From the NCBI RefSeq assembly GCF_003112575.1, contig NZ_BEWC01000006.1, positions 124,001 through 188,000 on the forward strand: a stretch of DNA of 64,000 nucleotides, given 5' to 3'. The position numbers were made by a program, and so were the translations under genes. The notes beneath the pieces are model-generated. The model did not search any database and had not been told where the DNA came from. It saw nothing but the letters and a program-made list of their open reading frames with translations. This stretch comes from Streptomyces ardesiacus. GTDB lineage: Bacteria; Actinomycetota; Actinomycetes; Streptomycetales; Streptomycetaceae. Positions 19,352-28,627 of the stretch are shown one piece after another (positions within the stretch are counted from its first letter, which is position 1; the number at the start of each line of letters is the position of its first letter).

Positions 19352-19914
19352 GCGGGGCGGCCTTTCGACGGGTCGGGAGTCTGCGGGCGGCGCGCGCCCC
19401 GGGAGGTGTGCCGGGCCACGGCCTGCTGGAGGCGGTGGTGCGCGGGGGCGCGCCAGATGTGGCAGATGGCGAGCGCGAGGGCGTCGGCGGCGTCGGCGGG
19501 CCTGGGCGGTGCGTCGAGCCGCAGCAGACGCGTCACCATGGCGCCGACCTGCGCCTTGTCGGCGCGTCCGCTGCCGGTGACGGCGGCCTTGACCTCGCTG
19601 GGCGTGTGCAGGGCGACCGGGATGCCGCGGCGGGAGGCGCACAGGATCGCGACGGCGCTGGCCTGGGCGGTGCCCATCACGGTGCGGACGTTGTGCTGGC
19701 TGAAGACGCGCTCCACGGCGACGAACTCCGGCCGGTGCTCGTCCAGCCACCGCTCGATGCCCTGCTCGACGGCGACGAGGCGGCGGCCGAGGTCGGCGTC
19801 CGCGGGCGTGCGCACGACACCGACGCCGGCCATGGTGAGCGGCCGGCCCGCGACGCCCTCCACGACGCCGACCCCGCACCGGGTCAGCCCCGGGTCCACC
19901 CCCAGTACGCGCAC
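19348..19914 (-). CDS. ruvC: crossover junction endodeoxyribonuclease RuvC
   Basis: A 188-residue resolvase that nicks Holliday junctions symmetrically. The acidic catalytic residues are visible in VLGVDPGL (Asp7), FVAVERVFS (Glu), and the closing PADAADALALAICH (two Asp). The start is GTG 19914. The C-terminal 25 residues are a disordered basic tail. It is first gene of ruvC-ruvA-ruvB and lies downstream of yebC, the common order in many bacteria. Confidence 0.96.
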   Translation of the reverse strand: MRVLGVDPGLTRCGVGVVEGVAGRPLTMAGVGVVRTPADADLGRRLVAVEQGIERWLDEHRPEFVAVERVFSQHNVRTVMGTAQASAVAILCASRRGIPVALHTPSEVKAAVTGSGRADKAQVGAMVTRLLRLDAPPRPADAADALALAICHIWRAPAHHRLQQAVARHTSRGARRPQTPDPSKGRPA

Positions 19915-19977
19915 GCGCCCGGCCCCTCTCGTCGATCACCTGTTTGTGCAGGCTATCGGGTGCCACCGACAAAGCGA

Positions 19978-20008
19978 CGGGCCGACGGGTGGTGTCCCCG
20001 TCGGCCCG
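19978..20008 (-). terminator. hairpin after yebC
   Basis: A perfect 12-bp stem (CGGGCCGACGGG/CCCGTCGGCCCG), 7-base loop, 16 bases past the yebC stop. It likely separates the yebC transcript from ruvCAB. Confidence 0.7.
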
Positions 20009-20024
20009 CTGCGCACGGGACGCG

Positions 20025-20777
20025 TTACGCGTCGACCTTCTCCATGATCTCGTCGCTCACGTCGAAGTTGGCGAAGACGTTCTGCACGTCGTCGCTGTCC
20101 TCCAGCGCGTCGATGAGCCGGAAGATCTTCCGCGCGCCCTCCTCGTCCAGCTCGATCTGCATGGTGGGGACGAAGTTGGCGTCGGCGGACTCGTAGTCGA
20201 TGCCGGCCTCCTGGAGGGCGGTGCGGACCGCGACCAGGTCGGTGGCCTCGCTGAGCACCTCGAAGGACTCGCCGAGGTCGTTGACCTCCTCCGCGCCCGC
20301 GTCCAGGACGGCGCCGAGGACGTCGTCCTCGCCCAGGTCGCCCTTGGGCACGATCACGACGCCCTTGCGGTTGAACAGGTACGACACCGAGCCGGGGTCG
20401 GCCATGGAGCCGCCGTTGCGGGTCATGGCGACGCGGACGTCGGAGGCGGCGCGGTTGCGGTTGTCGGTGAGGCACTCGATGAGCACCGCGACGCCGTTGG
20501 GGCCGTAGCCCTCGTACATGATCGTCTCGTAGTCGGCGCCACCGGCCTCCAGGCCGGCGCCGCGCTTGACCGCGGAGTCGATGTTCTTGTTCGGCACCGA
20601 CTGCTTCTTCGCCTTCTGAATGGCGTCGTAAAGAGTCGGGTTGCCGTCGATGTCGGCACCACCCATGCGGGCCGCGACCTCGATGTTCTTGATCAGCTTC
20701 GCGAAGAGCTTGCCGCGCTTGGCGTCGATCACGGCCTTCTTGTGCTTCGTCGTAGCCCATTTAGAGTGGCCGGACAT
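20025..20777 (-). CDS. yebC: YebC/PmpR family (TACO1-like) protein
   Basis: A 250-residue protein with the signature N-terminus MSGHSKWATTKHKKAVIDA and the family core EGYGPNGVAVLIECLTDNRNR and GSVSYLFNRKG. Members have been described both as DNA-binding regulators and, for TACO1/YebC, as factors that ease translation of proline-rich stretches. Its place next to ruvC is conserved in many bacteria. ATG 20777 has AGGAGAC upstream. Pro-rich proteins are common in this genome (for example the CobT fusion at 55-58.8 kb), so a translational role is plausible but inferred. Confidence 0.93.
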   Translation of the reverse strand: MSGHSKWATTKHKKAVIDAKRGKLFAKLIKNIEVAARMGGADIDGNPTLYDAIQKAKKQSVPNKNIDSAVKRGAGLEAGGADYETIMYEGYGPNGVAVLIECLTDNRNRAASDVRVAMTRNGGSMADPGSVSYLFNRKGVVIVPKGDLGEDDVLGAVLDAGAEEVNDLGESFEVLSEATDLVAVRTALQEAGIDYESADANFVPTMQIELDEEGARKIFRLIDALEDSDDVQNVFANFDVSDEIMEKVDA

Positions 20778-20827
20778 CTGCCTGTCTCCTTCGCGTAACC
20801 CATCTTCTGCAACTGAACGCAGGAATC

Positions 20828-21436
20828 CTACAAGGACCGGGCCGCCCCGTTCGCGCGCACCATGTCGGCGAAGAGGCGGTGCACGCGGTGGTCGCCCGTC
20901 AGCTCCGGGTGGAACGAGGTGGCCAGCGCGTTGCCCTGGCGGACGGCGACGACGTGGCCGTCGTGCTCGGCGAGCACCTCGACGGCGGCGCCCACGGACT
21001 CGACCCAGGGGGCGCGGATGAAGACGCCCTCCACGGGACCGCCCTCGACGCCCCTGACGTCGACGGCGGCCTCGAAGGACTCGTTCTGCCGCCCGAAGGC
21101 GTTGCGGCGCACGATCATGTCGATGCCGCCGATCGTCTCCTGCCCGGAGCGCGGGTCGAGGATCTTGTCCGCCAGCATGATCATGCCCGCGCAGGTGCCG
21201 TAGACGGGCATGCCGTCCCGCACGCGCGCGCGGAGGGGTTCCATGACGCCGAAGAGGACGGCGAGCTTGGAGATGGTGGTGGACTCGCCGCCGGGGACGA
21301 CCAGGCCGTCCACCTCGGCGAGTTCCTCGGGGCGCCTCACCGGCCTGGCCACGGCGTCGGCCACGGCCAGGGCGACGAGGTGCTCCCGTACGTCGCCCTG
21401 GAGGGCCAGGACGCCGATGACGGGGGTGTCACTCAT
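20828..21436 (-). CDS. pdxT: pyridoxal 5'-phosphate synthase glutaminase subunit PdxT
   Basis: A 202-residue class I-like glutamine amidotransferase that feeds ammonia to PdxS. The oxyanion strand VPGGEST, the nucleophile Cys82 in YGTCAGMI, and the His176/Glu178 pair in SFHPEL form the triad. It begins 11 bases after pdxS ends, on the same strand, so the two form the DXP-independent vitamin B6 operon. Confidence 0.97.
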   Translation of the reverse strand: MSDTPVIGVLALQGDVREHLVALAVADAVARPVRRPEELAEVDGLVVPGGESTTISKLAVLFGVMEPLRARVRDGMPVYGTCAGMIMLADKILDPRSGQETIGGIDMIVRRNAFGRQNESFEAAVDVRGVEGGPVEGVFIRAPWVESVGAAVEVLAEHDGHVVAVRQGNALATSFHPELTGDHRVHRLFADMVRANGAARSL

Positions 21437-21447
21437 GGGTGGGTGCC

Positions 21448-22359
21448 TTACCAGCCGCGGTTGGCGTAGCGCTCGGTCTCGGGGAGGGTGTCGCAGTTGA
21501 TGCCGACCATGGCCTCGCCGAGGTTGCGGGACGCGTCCGCGATGATCTTCGGGTCGTCGTAGAAGGTGGTCGCCTTCACGATGGCGGCGGCGCGCTTGGC
21601 CGGGTCGCCGGACTTGAAGATGCCCGAGCCGACGAAGACGCCCTCGGCGCCGAGCTGGCGCATCAGCGCGGCGTCCGCCGGGGTGGCCACGCCGCCCGCG
21701 GAGAACAGCACCACCGGGAGCCTGCCCAGCTCGCTGACCTCCTTGACCAGCTCGTACGGGGCGCGCAGTTCCTTGGCGGCGGCGTACAGCTCGTTGTTGT
21801 CGCAGCCGCGCAGCTTCGCGATCTCGCCCTTGATCTGGCGCAGGTGGCGCACCGCCTCCACGACGTTGCCCGTACCGGCCTCGCCCTTGGAGCGGATCAT
21901 CGCGGCGCCCTCGGCGATGCGGCGCAGGGCCTCGCCGAGGTTGGTGGCGCCGCACACGAAGGGGGTGGTGAAGGCGAACTTGTCGCTGTGGTTGACCTCG
22001 TCGGCCGGGGTGAGGACCTCGGACTCGTCGATGTAGTCGACGCCGAGGGACTGCAGGACCTGGGCCTCCACGAAGTGGCCGATGCGGGACTTGGCCATCA
22101 CGGGGATGGAGACGGCGCCGATGATGCCCTCGATCATGTCCGGGTCGGACATCCGGGCCACGCCGCCGTCCTTGCGGATGTCGGCCGGGACGCGCTCCAG
22201 GGCCATGACGGCCACGGCGCCCGCGTCCTCGGCGATCTTCGCCTGCTCCGGCGTGACGACGTCCATGATGACGCCGCCCTTGAGCTGCTCGGCCATGCCG
22301 CGCTTCACGCGCGCGGTGCCGGTCTCGGGTGCCTGGTTTTCGGGGAGCGTGCTGGACAC
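21448..22359 (-). CDS. pdxS: pyridoxal 5'-phosphate synthase lyase subunit PdxS
   Basis: A 303-residue (beta/alpha)8 synthase that builds PLP from ribose-5-phosphate, glyceraldehyde-3-phosphate and ammonia. Motifs are KRGMAEQLKGGVIMDVVTPE, MAKSRIGHFVEAQ (catalytic Lys), and FSAGGVATPADAALM/GSGIFKSGDP (phosphate sites). GTG 22359 is chosen because GAGG lies five bases upstream and SSTLPENQAPETG is the usual Streptomyces start; an upstream extension to 22434 has no site. Confidence 0.97.
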   Translation of the reverse strand: MSSTLPENQAPETGTARVKRGMAEQLKGGVIMDVVTPEQAKIAEDAGAVAVMALERVPADIRKDGGVARMSDPDMIEGIIGAVSIPVMAKSRIGHFVEAQVLQSLGVDYIDESEVLTPADEVNHSDKFAFTTPFVCGATNLGEALRRIAEGAAMIRSKGEAGTGNVVEAVRHLRQIKGEIAKLRGCDNNELYAAAKELRAPYELVKEVSELGRLPVVLFSAGGVATPADAALMRQLGAEGVFVGSGIFKSGDPAKRAAAIVKATTFYDDPKIIADASRNLGEAMVGINCDTLPETERYANRGW

Positions 22360-22469
22360 GGGTACCTCGCTGAGGGGAAGGAGTCTCTGCCGGACCGAGG
22401 AAACGCGAGGCGAGCAGGCCACAGCAAGGGCCAATGGGAAGGCGGTGGATCGTTTTCGACGCCGCCGCG

Positions 22470-23012
22470 CTACGCGGCCCGCTCCACCAGGGCGGCCGGT
22501 GACTCGTCGTCCATCTCGAAGGCCAGCGGGAACGGCGCGTGTCCGGCCAGACGAAACCAGCGGACCTTGCGGTGCTCGCGCAGTCTGCGGGCGGCGCCCA
22601 CCGCGTCGTTGTGGAAGCGCCGGGCCATCGGCACCCGCCGTACCGCCTCGGCCAGTTCGCGGGCCGCCGCCTCTCCCCCGGGCGCCTCGCGCAGCGCGTC
22701 CACCTGGTGGGCGTCGGCGAACACGGCGCGCAGCGCCTGGCTCAGCTCGCTCTCCGCGACCTCCCGCTGCTCCTCCTCGGCCTGCCGGGCGGCGTGCGCG
22801 GCCTCGTACAGCACCATGGAGGCCGCCGGGTCCAGCACGCCGGCGGTGGCGAGTTCCTGGGCCACGGACGCCCTGCGCAGCAACTGCGCGTCCAGGGCGG
22901 CGCGGGCGGCGTCGATCCGGGCGTGCAGCCGGTCCAGGCGGCCCGCGGTCCAGCTCAGGTACAGGCCGACGGCGACGAGGACGACCAGGATCCAGATGAG
23001 GGTTGCGGTCAC
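22470..23012 (-). CDS. LemA-like membrane-anchored helical protein
   Basis: A 180-residue protein with one N-terminal helix (TATLIWILVVLVAVGLYL) followed by long amphipathic helices. The pattern LDAQLLRRASVAQELA near residue 40 and ARRFHNDAVGAARRLREH with a closing PFPLAFEMDD resemble the LemA family (ID-x-QL-x-RR; YN-x-x-V; P-x-x-x-F), though the match is loose. Function is unknown. GTG 23012 fits the helix position; a TTG at 23021 is possible. It lies 103 bases after pimA on the same strand, so it may be the last gene of the PI-lipid operon. Confidence 0.65.
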   Translation of the reverse strand: MTATLIWILVVLVAVGLYLSWTAGRLDRLHARIDAARAALDAQLLRRASVAQELATAGVLDPAASMVLYEAAHAARQAEEEQREVAESELSQALRAVFADAHQVDALREAPGGEAAARELAEAVRRVPMARRFHNDAVGAARRLREHRKVRWFRLAGHAPFPLAFEMDDESPAALVERAA

Positions 23013-23115
23013 GGGCCGCAACCCTATCGGTGGGCCGCGCGGACGGGACGCGCCCGGTGGGGCACGCGGCCGGCGGTGGCCTCCGGCACGTGTGCGTGGG
23101 CGTGCGTCCGGCCGG

Positions 23116-24279
23116 TCAGTCCCTCGTCAGGCCGAAGCGGGCCCGCAGGCCCGTCGCGCGGTCGTCCGTCGCCACCGCCGCCGCTCCCGCCGTGACCGTC
23201 TCGTAGACGGACAGGATGTCGGCGCCGACCGTGGACCAGTCGAAGCGCCGTACGTGCGCGCTGCCCCGCTCCCGCAGGACGGCGCGGCGCTCCGGGTCGG
23301 CCAGCAGGCGTACGGCCGCCCCGGCCAGGGCGTCGGCGTCCTCGTTGGGGAAGAGCTCGCCGGCCGCGCCCTGGTCGAGGACCTGGGCGAAGGCGTCCAG
23401 GTCGGAGGCGAGGACGGGGGCGCCCGCCGACATGGCCTCGACGAGGATGATGCCGAAGCTCTCGCCTCCGGTGTTGGGCGCCACGTACAGGTCGACGCTG
23501 CGCAGGAAGCGGGCCTTGTCCTCGTCGCTGATCATGCCGAGGAACTCCACGCGGGAGCGCAGTTCCCTGGGCAGGCTCTCGACCGCCTCCTCCTCGTCTC
23601 CGCGGCCCGCGACCAGGAGCCGGGTCCGCGGGCGGGCGGCGAGGATCTTCGGCAGGGCCCGCATGAGGACCGGCAGGCCCTTGCGGGGTTCGTCGATGCG
23701 CCCTATGAAGCCGATCGTGTCGCCCTGCCACTCGGGCCTGGGCTCGGCGCGGGCGAAGAAGTCGACGTCGACGCCGTTGGGGATGACGACCGCGTCGCCG
23801 CCCAGGTGCTCGACGAGCGTGCGGCGGGCGTACTCGCTCACGGCGATCCGCGCGCTGATCTTCTCCAGGGCGGCCTGGAGGATCGCGTACGCGGCGATCA
23901 TCGCGCGGGAGCGCGGGTTGGAGGTGTGGAAGGTCGCCACGATCGGCCCCTGCGCCGCCCAGCAGGTGAGCAGGCCCAGCGACGGCGAGGTCGGTTCGTG
24001 GATGTGGATGACGTCGAAGGCGCCCTCGTGCAGCCAGCGCCGCACCCGCGCCGCCGACAGGAAGCCGAAGTTCAGCCGGGCCACCGAGCCGTTGTACGGC
24101 ACCGGCACCGCGCGGCCCGCGGAGACGACGTACGGCGGCAGCGGCGTGTCGTCGTCGGCGGGGGCGAGGACGGACACCTCGTGACCGAGCCGGACGAAGT
24201 ACTCGGCGAGGTCCCGGATGTGGAACTGGACGCCGCCCGGCACGTCCCAGGAGTACGGGCAGACGATGCCGATCCTCAC
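23116..24279 (-). CDS. pimA: GDP-mannose-dependent phosphatidylinositol mannosyltransferase (PimA-type)
   Basis: A 387-residue GT4 glycosyltransferase that would add the first mannose to phosphatidylinositol at the inner membrane face. The start RIGIVCPYSWDVPGGVQFH is the PimA hallmark. The C-terminal Rossmann domain has FIGRIDEPRKGL (nucleotide/phosphate loop) and the E-x7-E pair at 273 and 281 (ESFGIILVE). GTG 24279 overlaps the acyltransferase stop by four bases. The neighbours pgsA and a PIM acyltransferase support the substrate. Confidence 0.92.
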   Translation of the reverse strand: MRIGIVCPYSWDVPGGVQFHIRDLAEYFVRLGHEVSVLAPADDDTPLPPYVVSAGRAVPVPYNGSVARLNFGFLSAARVRRWLHEGAFDVIHIHEPTSPSLGLLTCWAAQGPIVATFHTSNPRSRAMIAAYAILQAALEKISARIAVSEYARRTLVEHLGGDAVVIPNGVDVDFFARAEPRPEWQGDTIGFIGRIDEPRKGLPVLMRALPKILAARPRTRLLVAGRGDEEEAVESLPRELRSRVEFLGMISDEDKARFLRSVDLYVAPNTGGESFGIILVEAMSAGAPVLASDLDAFAQVLDQGAAGELFPNEDADALAGAAVRLLADPERRAVLRERGSAHVRRFDWSTVGADILSVYETVTAGAAAVATDDRATGLRARFGLTRD

Positions 24280-25205
24280 CGGGCGCCCCGCCCGCCGGCC
24301 CCCGGCGCCTTGGCGGGGTCGAGGTCCTTCAGCCACAGGCGCTGCAGCATGTGCCAGTCCTCCGGGTGGTCGGCGATGCCCGTGGCGAAGGCGTCGGCCA
24401 GCGCCTGTGTCATGACGGACGTCTTCTCGGCCCGGGTGCCCGTCCCGGGCACCTCGACGGGCGGGTGGACGCGGCCCCGCATCACCGGCGAGTCGTCGTA
24501 CCAGAGCGTCACCGGCAGCAGCAGCGCCCCCGTCTGCTGGGCGAGCAGGGCGGGGCCGGCCGGCATCCGGGCCGTCTCCCCGAAGAAGTCGACCTCCACG
24601 CCGGAGGCGGAGAGGTCGCGGTCGGCGACGAGGCAGACCAGGCCGCCGTCGCGCAGCCGCCGGGCCAGCGTGCCGAAGGCGCTGCCGCCGCTGTGCGGCA
24701 GGACCTCCATGCCGAGGCCCTCGCGGTAGGCGACGAAGCGGTCGTACAGCGTCTCCGGCTTGAGGCGCTCGGCGACCGTGGTGAACGGGATGCCGAGCTT
24801 CGTGGTGACCCAGGCGCCCGCGAGGTCCCAGTTGGCCAGGTGCGGCAGGGCGAGTATCACGCCCTTGCCGGCGGCCATGCCGTCGGTGAGGTGGTGCAGG
24901 TCCTCGGGGGCGAAGCCGCCCTCGATGCGCTCCCTGCTCCACGCCGGGAGCCGGAAGGACTCCATCCAGTAGCGCAGGTACGAACGCATGCCCGCGCGCG
25001 AGAGCGCCGCCAGCCGCTCGGGACTCGCGCCGGGCACCACGCGCGCGTAGTTGCTCTCCAGGCGCCGCACCCCCGCCCCGCGCCGCTTCCAGGCGACGTC
25101 GGCGACGGTCCGGCCGAGGCGCACGGCGGCGGGCTCGGGGAGCTTCTTCACGGTGCTCCAGCCGGCGCCGTACAGACCGTCGGCCAGCCGGTCCCGAGCG
25201 CTCAC
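24276..25205 (-). CDS. phosphatidylinositol mannoside acyltransferase (LPLAT family)
   Basis: A 309-residue lysophospholipid acyltransferase/HtrB-like membrane-associated enzyme. The catalytic H-x4-D motif is HLANWD (H122, D127), with the later conserved RDLSASGVEVDFFGE. In mycobacteria the equivalent (PatA) acylates PIM; the same step is inferred here from its position between pgsA and pimA. The start is GTG 25205, overlapping the pgsA stop by four bases; the stop overlaps the pimA start by four, so three genes form a coupled chain. Confidence 0.9.
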   Translation of the reverse strand: MSARDRLADGLYGAGWSTVKKLPEPAAVRLGRTVADVAWKRRGAGVRRLESNYARVVPGASPERLAALSRAGMRSYLRYWMESFRLPAWSRERIEGGFAPEDLHHLTDGMAAGKGVILALPHLANWDLAGAWVTTKLGIPFTTVAERLKPETLYDRFVAYREGLGMEVLPHSGGSAFGTLARRLRDGGLVCLVADRDLSASGVEVDFFGETARMPAGPALLAQQTGALLLPVTLWYDDSPVMRGRVHPPVEVPGTGTRAEKTSVMTQALADAFATGIADHPEDWHMLQRLWLKDLDPAKAPGAGGRGAR

Positions 25206-25870
25206 TTGGCCGCCTCGGTGCCCTGGCTCTCCTGCGCGGCCTCGTCCGCCTCGGCGGCCTCCCGGCGGACCGTGACGACGCGCTGGACCAGTGTGACGAG
25301 GCTGCCGACGGCGACGATCCACAGGGCGATCGGCAGCAGGTACTGGATGCCGGGCACACCGAACTTGTGCAGCCCGGCGAATCCGGCGGCGACCAGCGAG
25401 ATGACGAGGCGCTCGGCGCGCTCGACCAGCCCGTTGACGGCCACCGGCAGCCCGATCGCCTCGCCGCGCGCCTTGGTGTACGACACCACCTGGCCGCTGG
25501 CCAGGCAGAAGATCGCCACCGCGCACAGGACGTTGTCGTCGCCCGACCCCGCGTACCACAGCGCCAGACCGCCGAAGATCGCGCCGTCGGCGACCCGGTC
25601 GAGGGTGGAGTCCAGGAACGCGCCCCAGCGGCTGGAGCGGCCGAGCTGGCGGGCCATGTTGCCGTCGACCAGGTCGGAGAAGACGAAGAGCGTGATCACC
25701 ACCGTGCCCCAGAAGAACTCACCCCTGGGGTAGAAGACCAGCGCGCCCGCGACCACACCGGCGGTGCCGAGGAGCGTGACCGTGTCCGGGCTGACGCCCC
25801 GGCGGATGAGAAACGCGGCGAACGGTGTGAGGACACGCGTAAAAAATGCACGCGCGTACTTGTTCAGCAT
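25202..25870 (-). CDS. pgsA: phosphatidylinositol phosphate synthase (CDP-alcohol phosphotransferase)
   Basis: A 222-residue six-helix membrane enzyme joining CDP-diacylglycerol with inositol 3-phosphate. The CDP-alcohol signature D-x2-DG-x2-AR-x8-G-x3-D-x3-D runs through SDLVDGNMARQLGRSSRWGA and FLDSTLDR. I chose ATG 25870 (LNKYARAFFTRVL), in line with shorter actinobacterial relatives; ATG 25927 would add 19 polar residues and cannot be excluded. It is first gene of pgsA-acyltransferase-pimA and divergent from the EF-G paralogue. Confidence 0.93.
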   Translation of the reverse strand: MLNKYARAFFTRVLTPFAAFLIRRGVSPDTVTLLGTAGVVAGALVFYPRGEFFWGTVVITLFVFSDLVDGNMARQLGRSSRWGAFLDSTLDRVADGAIFGGLALWYAGSGDDNVLCAVAIFCLASGQVVSYTKARGEAIGLPVAVNGLVERAERLVISLVAAGFAGLHKFGVPGIQYLLPIALWIVAVGSLVTLVQRVVTVRREAAEADEAAQESQGTEAAK

Positions 25871-26142
25871 GGCCTTCCCGACGGTCGGTGTGGCGCCGCG
25901 GCCCTTGCTGGCCACCGGCTGGCCCATCGTAGTCACGCGCGCGCGTGGGCGGTGGCCGGGCACCCTGAGCCGCCCCGGGGCGCCCGGGGCGCCCGGGGCG
26001 GCGGGATCGGGTCCTTCGTATGGACGCGGCGTGACGGGAGTGGAAAGCTCGAAGGACCGCGGGCGTCGCCGGAGCCGCCGCAGCACGCGGTCCCGCGTGT
26101 CCGCGCCCACAACGACCTCACCGTGCACGGGAGGCAGAGGAC

Positions 26143-28344
26143 ATGGGCGACAAGGCACACAGCCACCCCGGAGCCGCCGGAAGGGCAACGGCGGCCGACC
26201 ATCCCGCGTCCGTACGGAACGTGGTGCTGGTCGGCCACTCCGGATCGGGCAAGACGACCCTGGTGGAAGCTCTCGCGCTGACGACGGGGGCGGTGAACCG
26301 GGCGGGCCGCGTGGAGGACGGCGGCTGCGTCTCGGACTACGACGACATGGAGCACCGCCGGCAGCGCTCCGTGCAGCTCTCCCTGGTGCCGGTCGAATGG
26401 GACGGCATCAAGATCAACCTGCTGGACACCCCCGGGTACGCCGACTTCGTCGGTGAGCTGAGGGCCGGTCTGCGCGCGGCGGACGCGGCCCTCTTCGTCG
26501 TCTCGGCCTCCGACGGCGTGGACGGCGCGACCCGCATGGTCTGGGAGGAGTGCGCCGCCGTCGGCATGCCGCGCGCCATCGTGGTCACGCACCTGGAGGC
26601 CGCCCGCGCCGACTTCGAGGAGATGACACGGATCTGCGCGGAGGCCTTCGGCGGCGACGACCCCGACGCCGTACTGCCGCTGTACCTCCCGCTGCACGGT
26701 CCGCCCGCCCCCGACGGACACGCGCCCGTGACGGGGCTCGTGGGGCTGCTCTCCCGCAAGCTCGTCGACTACGCGTCCGGCGAGCGCGTGGTGTCGGAAC
26801 CGGGCGAGGCGGACCTGCCGCAGCTCGACGAGGCCCGCTCCCTGCTCATCGAGGGGATCATCTCGGAGAGCGAGGACGAGACCCTGATGGAGCGCTATCT
26901 CGGCGGCGAGCAGGTCGACGTCAAGACGCTCGTCGAGGACCTGGAGCGGGCCGTGGCGCGCGGGGTCTTCTTCCCCGTCCTGGCCGCCGCACCGGCCGCC
27001 GAGGGCGCCCGGCAGGGGCTGGGCACGGTCGAACTGCTGGACCTGATCACGCGCGGGTTCCCGACCCCCCTGGAACGCGCGGCGCCCCGGGTCACCACCC
27101 CTGAGGGCGCCGGGCGCGAGCTGCGGATGTGCGATCCCGGGGAGTCGCTGGTCGCGGAGGTCGTCAAGACCTCCTCGGACCCGTACGTCGGCCGGATCTC
27201 CATGGTCCGCGTCTTCTCCGGCACCCTGCGCGCCGACCAGACGGTGCACGTGTCCGGGCACGGCATGACCGACCGCGGGCACGAGGACCACGACGTCGAC
27301 GAGCGGATCGGCGCCCTGTCGACGCCGTTCGGCAAGCAGCAGCGGCCGGTCACGCACGTGATCGCGGGCGACCTCGCCTGCGTGGCCAGGCTGAGCCGCG
27401 CGGAGACCGGGGACACGCTCTCGGCCAAGGACGACCCGCTGCTGATGGCTCCCTGGGAGATGCCCGACCCGCTGCTGCCGCTCGCCATCGAGGCGCACAG
27501 CAAACCCGACGAGGACAAGCTCTCCCAGGGGCTGGCCCGGCTGGTCGCCGAGGACCCGACGATGCGCCTGGAGCACAACCAGGACACCCACCAGGTGGTC
27601 CTGTGGTGCCTGGGTGAGGCGCACGCCGACGTGGCGCTGGAACGGCTGCGCGGCCGCTACGGCGTCCAGGTCGACGTCGTGCCCCACCGGGTGCCCCTGC
27701 GCGAGACGTTCGCCGGCCGGGCGGCCGGACGCGGCCGGCACGTCAAGCAGTCCGGCGGGCACGGACAGTACGCCATCTGCGAGATCGAGGTGGAGCCGCT
27801 GCCGGGCGGCTCGGGCATCGAGTTCGTGGACAAGGTCGTCGGCGGGGCCGTGCCCCGGCAGTTCATCCCGTCCGTCGAGAAGGGCGTGCGCGCACAGGCC
27901 GCCAAGGGCGTCGCCGCGGGCCACCCGCTGATCGACGTGCGGATCACGCTGCTGGACGGCAAGGCGCACTCGGTCGACTCCTCCGACGCCGCCTTCCAGA
28001 CGGCCGGCGCGCTGGCGCTCAGGGAGGCCGCGGCCGAGGCGCGGATCAACCTGCTGGAGCCGGTCGCCGAGGTGAGCGTCCTGGTCGGCGACGACTACGT
28101 GGGCGCCGTGATGAGCGACCTGTCCGGACGGCGCGGCAAGGTGCTCGGCACCGAGCAGACCAGCGGCGGCCGGACCCTGATCAGGGCCGAGGTGCCCGAG
28201 ATCGAGATCGGCCGCTACGCCGTCGACCTGCGCTCCCTCTCCCACGGCACCGCCCGCTTCGACCGCCGCTACGCCCGGCACGAACCGATGCCGGCCCAGG
28301 TCGCGGACCGGCTGCGCGAGGAGGTGGGGGCGGCGGCGTCCTAG
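26143..28344 (+). CDS. EF-G-like translational GTPase (EF-G2 type)
   Basis: A 733-residue five-domain EF-G paralogue. G1 is GHSGSGKTTL (about 31-40), G3 LLDTPGYADF (about 95). At the usual G4 position (NKxD) the chain reads THLEAARADF, so the guanine-specifying Asn/Lys/Asp are missing. Domain IV has the GHPLIDVRITLLDG stretch. It is therefore unlikely to be the essential translocase. A paralogue of this type (annotated FusA2-like) is common in actinobacteria and has no settled role. The ATG has GGAGG eight bases upstream. It is divergent from pgsA across 272 bases. Confidence 0.85.
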   Translation: MGDKAHSHPGAAGRATAADHPASVRNVVLVGHSGSGKTTLVEALALTTGAVNRAGRVEDGGCVSDYDDMEHRRQRSVQLSLVPVEWDGIKINLLDTPGYADFVGELRAGLRAADAALFVVSASDGVDGATRMVWEECAAVGMPRAIVVTHLEAARADFEEMTRICAEAFGGDDPDAVLPLYLPLHGPPAPDGHAPVTGLVGLLSRKLVDYASGERVVSEPGEADLPQLDEARSLLIEGIISESEDETLMERYLGGEQVDVKTLVEDLERAVARGVFFPVLAAAPAAEGARQGLGTVELLDLITRGFPTPLERAAPRVTTPEGAGRELRMCDPGESLVAEVVKTSSDPYVGRISMVRVFSGTLRADQTVHVSGHGMTDRGHEDHDVDERIGALSTPFGKQQRPVTHVIAGDLACVARLSRAETGDTLSAKDDPLLMAPWEMPDPLLPLAIEAHSKPDEDKLSQGLARLVAEDPTMRLEHNQDTHQVVLWCLGEAHADVALERLRGRYGVQVDVVPHRVPLRETFAGRAAGRGRHVKQSGGHGQYAICEIEVEPLPGGSGIEFVDKVVGGAVPRQFIPSVEKGVRAQAAKGVAAGHPLIDVRITLLDGKAHSVDSSDAAFQTAGALALREAAAEARINLLEPVAEVSVLVGDDYVGAVMSDLSGRRGKVLGTEQTSGGRTLIRAEVPEIEIGRYAVDLRSLSHGTARFDRRYARHEPMPAQVADRLREEVGAAAS

Positions 28345-28388
28345 CAGGGCCGGGCGACCCGGGGCGGTTCCGGTGCGGGGTCCGGAGG

Positions 28389-28412
28389 CCCGGTGCAGTT
28401 CGCCGCACCGGG
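28389..28412 (+). terminator. hairpin after EF-G paralogue
   Basis: An 8-bp perfect stem (CCCGGTGC/GCACCGGG), 8-base loop, 45 bases after the stop. It is a moderate candidate terminator. Confidence 0.4.
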
Positions 28413-28627
28413 TCCCGCTCCCCGGCCCCCACCCCCGCCCCGAAGGGGGCCTGCCCCGGCGTACGACGGCGCACCGGGCCGTCAACCCGCGCGCGTGGGG
28501 GCGCGTTTGGGCGTCCCGTGACGCGCGACGGCGGCGGCGGATACGCTGATGACCAGATCAACAGGTGTGCGGGGCAGGGAAGTCGGGAAGGCCGCAGGAG
28601 CAACAGTGGTGGCGATCGGGGGCGGTA

